DNA of 64,000 bases from Diatrype stigma (taxonomy: Eukaryota > Ascomycota > Sordariomycetes > Xylariales > Diatrypaceae), in contig JAKJXP020000007.1 in assembly GCA_022225965.2 (NCBI GenBank), positions 434,001 to 498,000 of the forward strand, read 5' to 3'. The position numbers were made by a program, and so were the translations under genes. Positions within the stretch are counted from its first letter, which is position 1; the number at the start of each line of letters is the position of its first letter. This document shows, piece by piece, positions 62,350 through 64,000 of this stretch. Under the pieces are notes generated by a model. It had not been told where the DNA came from. It saw only the letters and a program-made list of their open reading frames with translations, and did not search any database.

Positions 62350-64000
62350 GTCACTGGGTCATCAAAGGCCTGTAGAACTCAAACAAATCAATAGTTAGTT
62401 ATAAATCCGATTAGACTGCTGATTCAAAGTTGATTAACCATGGTTCAACTTGGAATAATCTCTTTGGTGTTGAGTAATATTGAGCGACGAAAGGGGTGGA
62501 AGGGATGGCATACGAAGTTTCAGGTTATGATAAATATGTCAGATAAGGGAAGAAAGGAGTTGGATAGGGACAGAGAAGAATAGTCTTGATAGTTTGGCGT
62601 CATACTTATACGTCTTGGTGTCTAGGGCATGTTGCCATTGAAACTTCCGACTATTTCATGCTGCTGTCCTTGTAACTACCAACCTTAAAGGTAGCTACGT
62701 TAGCCGTAACACTTCACACCACCACGATGTGTATGTCCATAGGTAATGTATGTTGCCATATTATAAGCACAATGTAGGTAGTAGGTACTATCAGTTACTT
62801 GACACCACGTAATTAACTCTTTCTATGTATGGACTACCTATGTATCATGAGATGGGGAAGGTGGAAGGTGGAAGGTGTAGTACGACGAAGGGTGAGTGCG
62901 ACATAGTACCTACCTACTTAGGTAGCTATAATAACACCTTTCATCCCTCGTCTTTAAAAACCCCCCCCCCCCCCCCCCCCCCCTTTCCTGGTGGTGCGTA
63001 TTTCTAGCAGGAGCAAATGCCACAGTTCACTTGAAACCCTGCGAATCTTGATCGCGCAAGGCAACTATTTCTCGTGTAGTTTCACTGTTCCATCTGCTAT
63101 CATAACCGTTCGGTCCGTAGCCAATATGCTGTACTATAGAACACAAACCAGGGCCTGTATGCAACTTGTTCGAGTTAAGAAAGGGGGGCTATTATCTATC
63201 CGGGTACAAGCACATGTGAAACACGCCAGTATCGAGGCCGAACGCTGTTACCTAAAGTTAAATCCAAGTTCTTGGCTCATGGCATGAACTCAATGAGGAA
63301 ATAGCACAACTGTTTATTGTACTACGAAAACAACAAGTGAGTATGAATATTCGTCACGTAAAGCAGCCCGAAGCCTCTATTACATACAAGCTGTCACTAA
63401 CACAAAGCTGCAGGCATACCAGAGCAGCTAATCTGGGCGGGTAACTACATCAGTTTCACAGGAATACAAGCTCGAACCATGGCTCAATTAATCTGTAGAT
63501 GGAAACTTTAACAGTGGCCTGTTTGTGAAGTAGCTGGTGTATAAATCAGCCGGCTTATGTTACTTGTCCCTGCTCGACATTAAGGAGAATAGAATAGGTA
63601 CTTACATTGATCTGCTTCGGGCTCTTAAGTAAATTAAGAGCTTCCAACTCGGATTCCAGCGACTTCGAAGCTTCTAGAGAATATACTAACGAGCCATGAA
63701 TAAAATATCATCATTATGCTTTAATGCTATGGTTAAAGCTCCTTCGAATAGGTACCTATACTAATAGGTAGTGTATTGACTATAGTGTAGCCTAAAGTCC
63801 AAAGCGTATCACAAACCCGAACAGGAGTTTCGTCCTCTTGCTTCGGCTCCTACTACAAAATGCATCGCCTTTGCTATCCACCATAACGGATTCCCAGTAG
63901 CACCTGATTAACGTAAGCCTCCTCATCTTCGCTAAAAGTATATACTTTGAGTAAGGTGCCACGACGGTGTCGTTACTTAGCTAGGAAGCTGACACTGCGT
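62350..64000. other. Intergenic region to window end, no gene seen
   Basis: 5' side of the OPT gene and beyond. It contains a C24 run (62961-62984) and dense TAGGTACC-type motifs at 62770-62930. Short open frames (62825-63007, 62991-63287) lack any motif. If a gene lies here, most of it is outside the window. Confidence 0.5.
62961..62984. repeat. Homopolymer run, C24
   Basis: Twenty-four consecutive C residues directly after A5 in an AT-rich spacer. Exact length is likely to be uncertain in sequencing. Confidence 0.9.

Overview
The window reads as nuclear DNA of a filamentous ascomycete (Pezizomycotina, most likely Sordariomycetes; that rank is inference). Genes are compact and fairly GC-rich, cut by short GT..AG introns, several with CTGAC/CTAAC-like branch sites. 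They lie on both strands without operons, between AT-richer spacers full of TAGGTACCTA-type simple repeats. Several products are fungal in kind (RRN6, Lhs1 ending in HDEL, a KIPPR-type OPT transporter). I find 24 protein genes, one tRNA-like Pol III unit, two non-autonomous DNA-transposon relics and one SINE-like insertion.

Layout. 0-9 kb: mitochondrial ribosomal protein uL3m (-), CCDC25/Jlp2 (+), a PITH-domain protein (-) and RRN6, an RNA polymerase I initiation factor (-). 9-12.2 kb: SPC25 (+), an 853-bp terminal-inverted-repeat element carrying a SINE-like insertion, then MZT1 (+). 12.9-21.2 kb: an unrecognised type II membrane protein (-), RPS25 (+), the mitochondrial ADP/ATP carrier (+) and CENP-X/MHF2 (+). 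21-24.5 kb: a gene-poor stretch with a G22 run and a 373-bp pogo/Fot1-like MITE. 24.5-32.7 kb: a GPI-type cupredoxin (+), a cytochrome-b5-like membrane protein (-), RPS5 (+), a GNAT acetyltransferase (-) and an SDR reductase (-). 33.5-42.3 kb: LHS1 (+), a secreted aspartic protease (+) and a small coiled-coil protein (-). 42.3-45.8 kb: no gene. 45.8-51.7 kb: a BRD8-like bromodomain protein (+) and an AT-hook protein (+). 52-62.4 kb: a tRNA-like unit (-), a GMC oxidoreductase (-), a TDP2-like phosphodiesterase (-), a RING/TRAF-zinc-finger protein (-) and a ten-exon oligopeptide transporter (-). The last 1.6 kb has no gene.

Most genes are housekeeping: translation (uL3m, RPS25, RPS5), rDNA transcription (RRN6), chromosome segregation and repair (SPC25, MZT1, MHF2, TDP2-like), ER folding (LHS1) and chromatin (bromodomain, AT-hook). 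Secreted or metabolic genes (protease, cupredoxin, GMC, SDR, OPT) are scattered and do not form a convincing biosynthetic cluster. I did not find a clearly new multi-gene system. The most unusual signals are an apparent one-nucleotide exon in the CCDC25 gene, a GC-AG intron in RPS25, a bromodomain that lacks the usual acetyl-lysine-binding Asn, and a Pol III unit with one A box and two B boxes.
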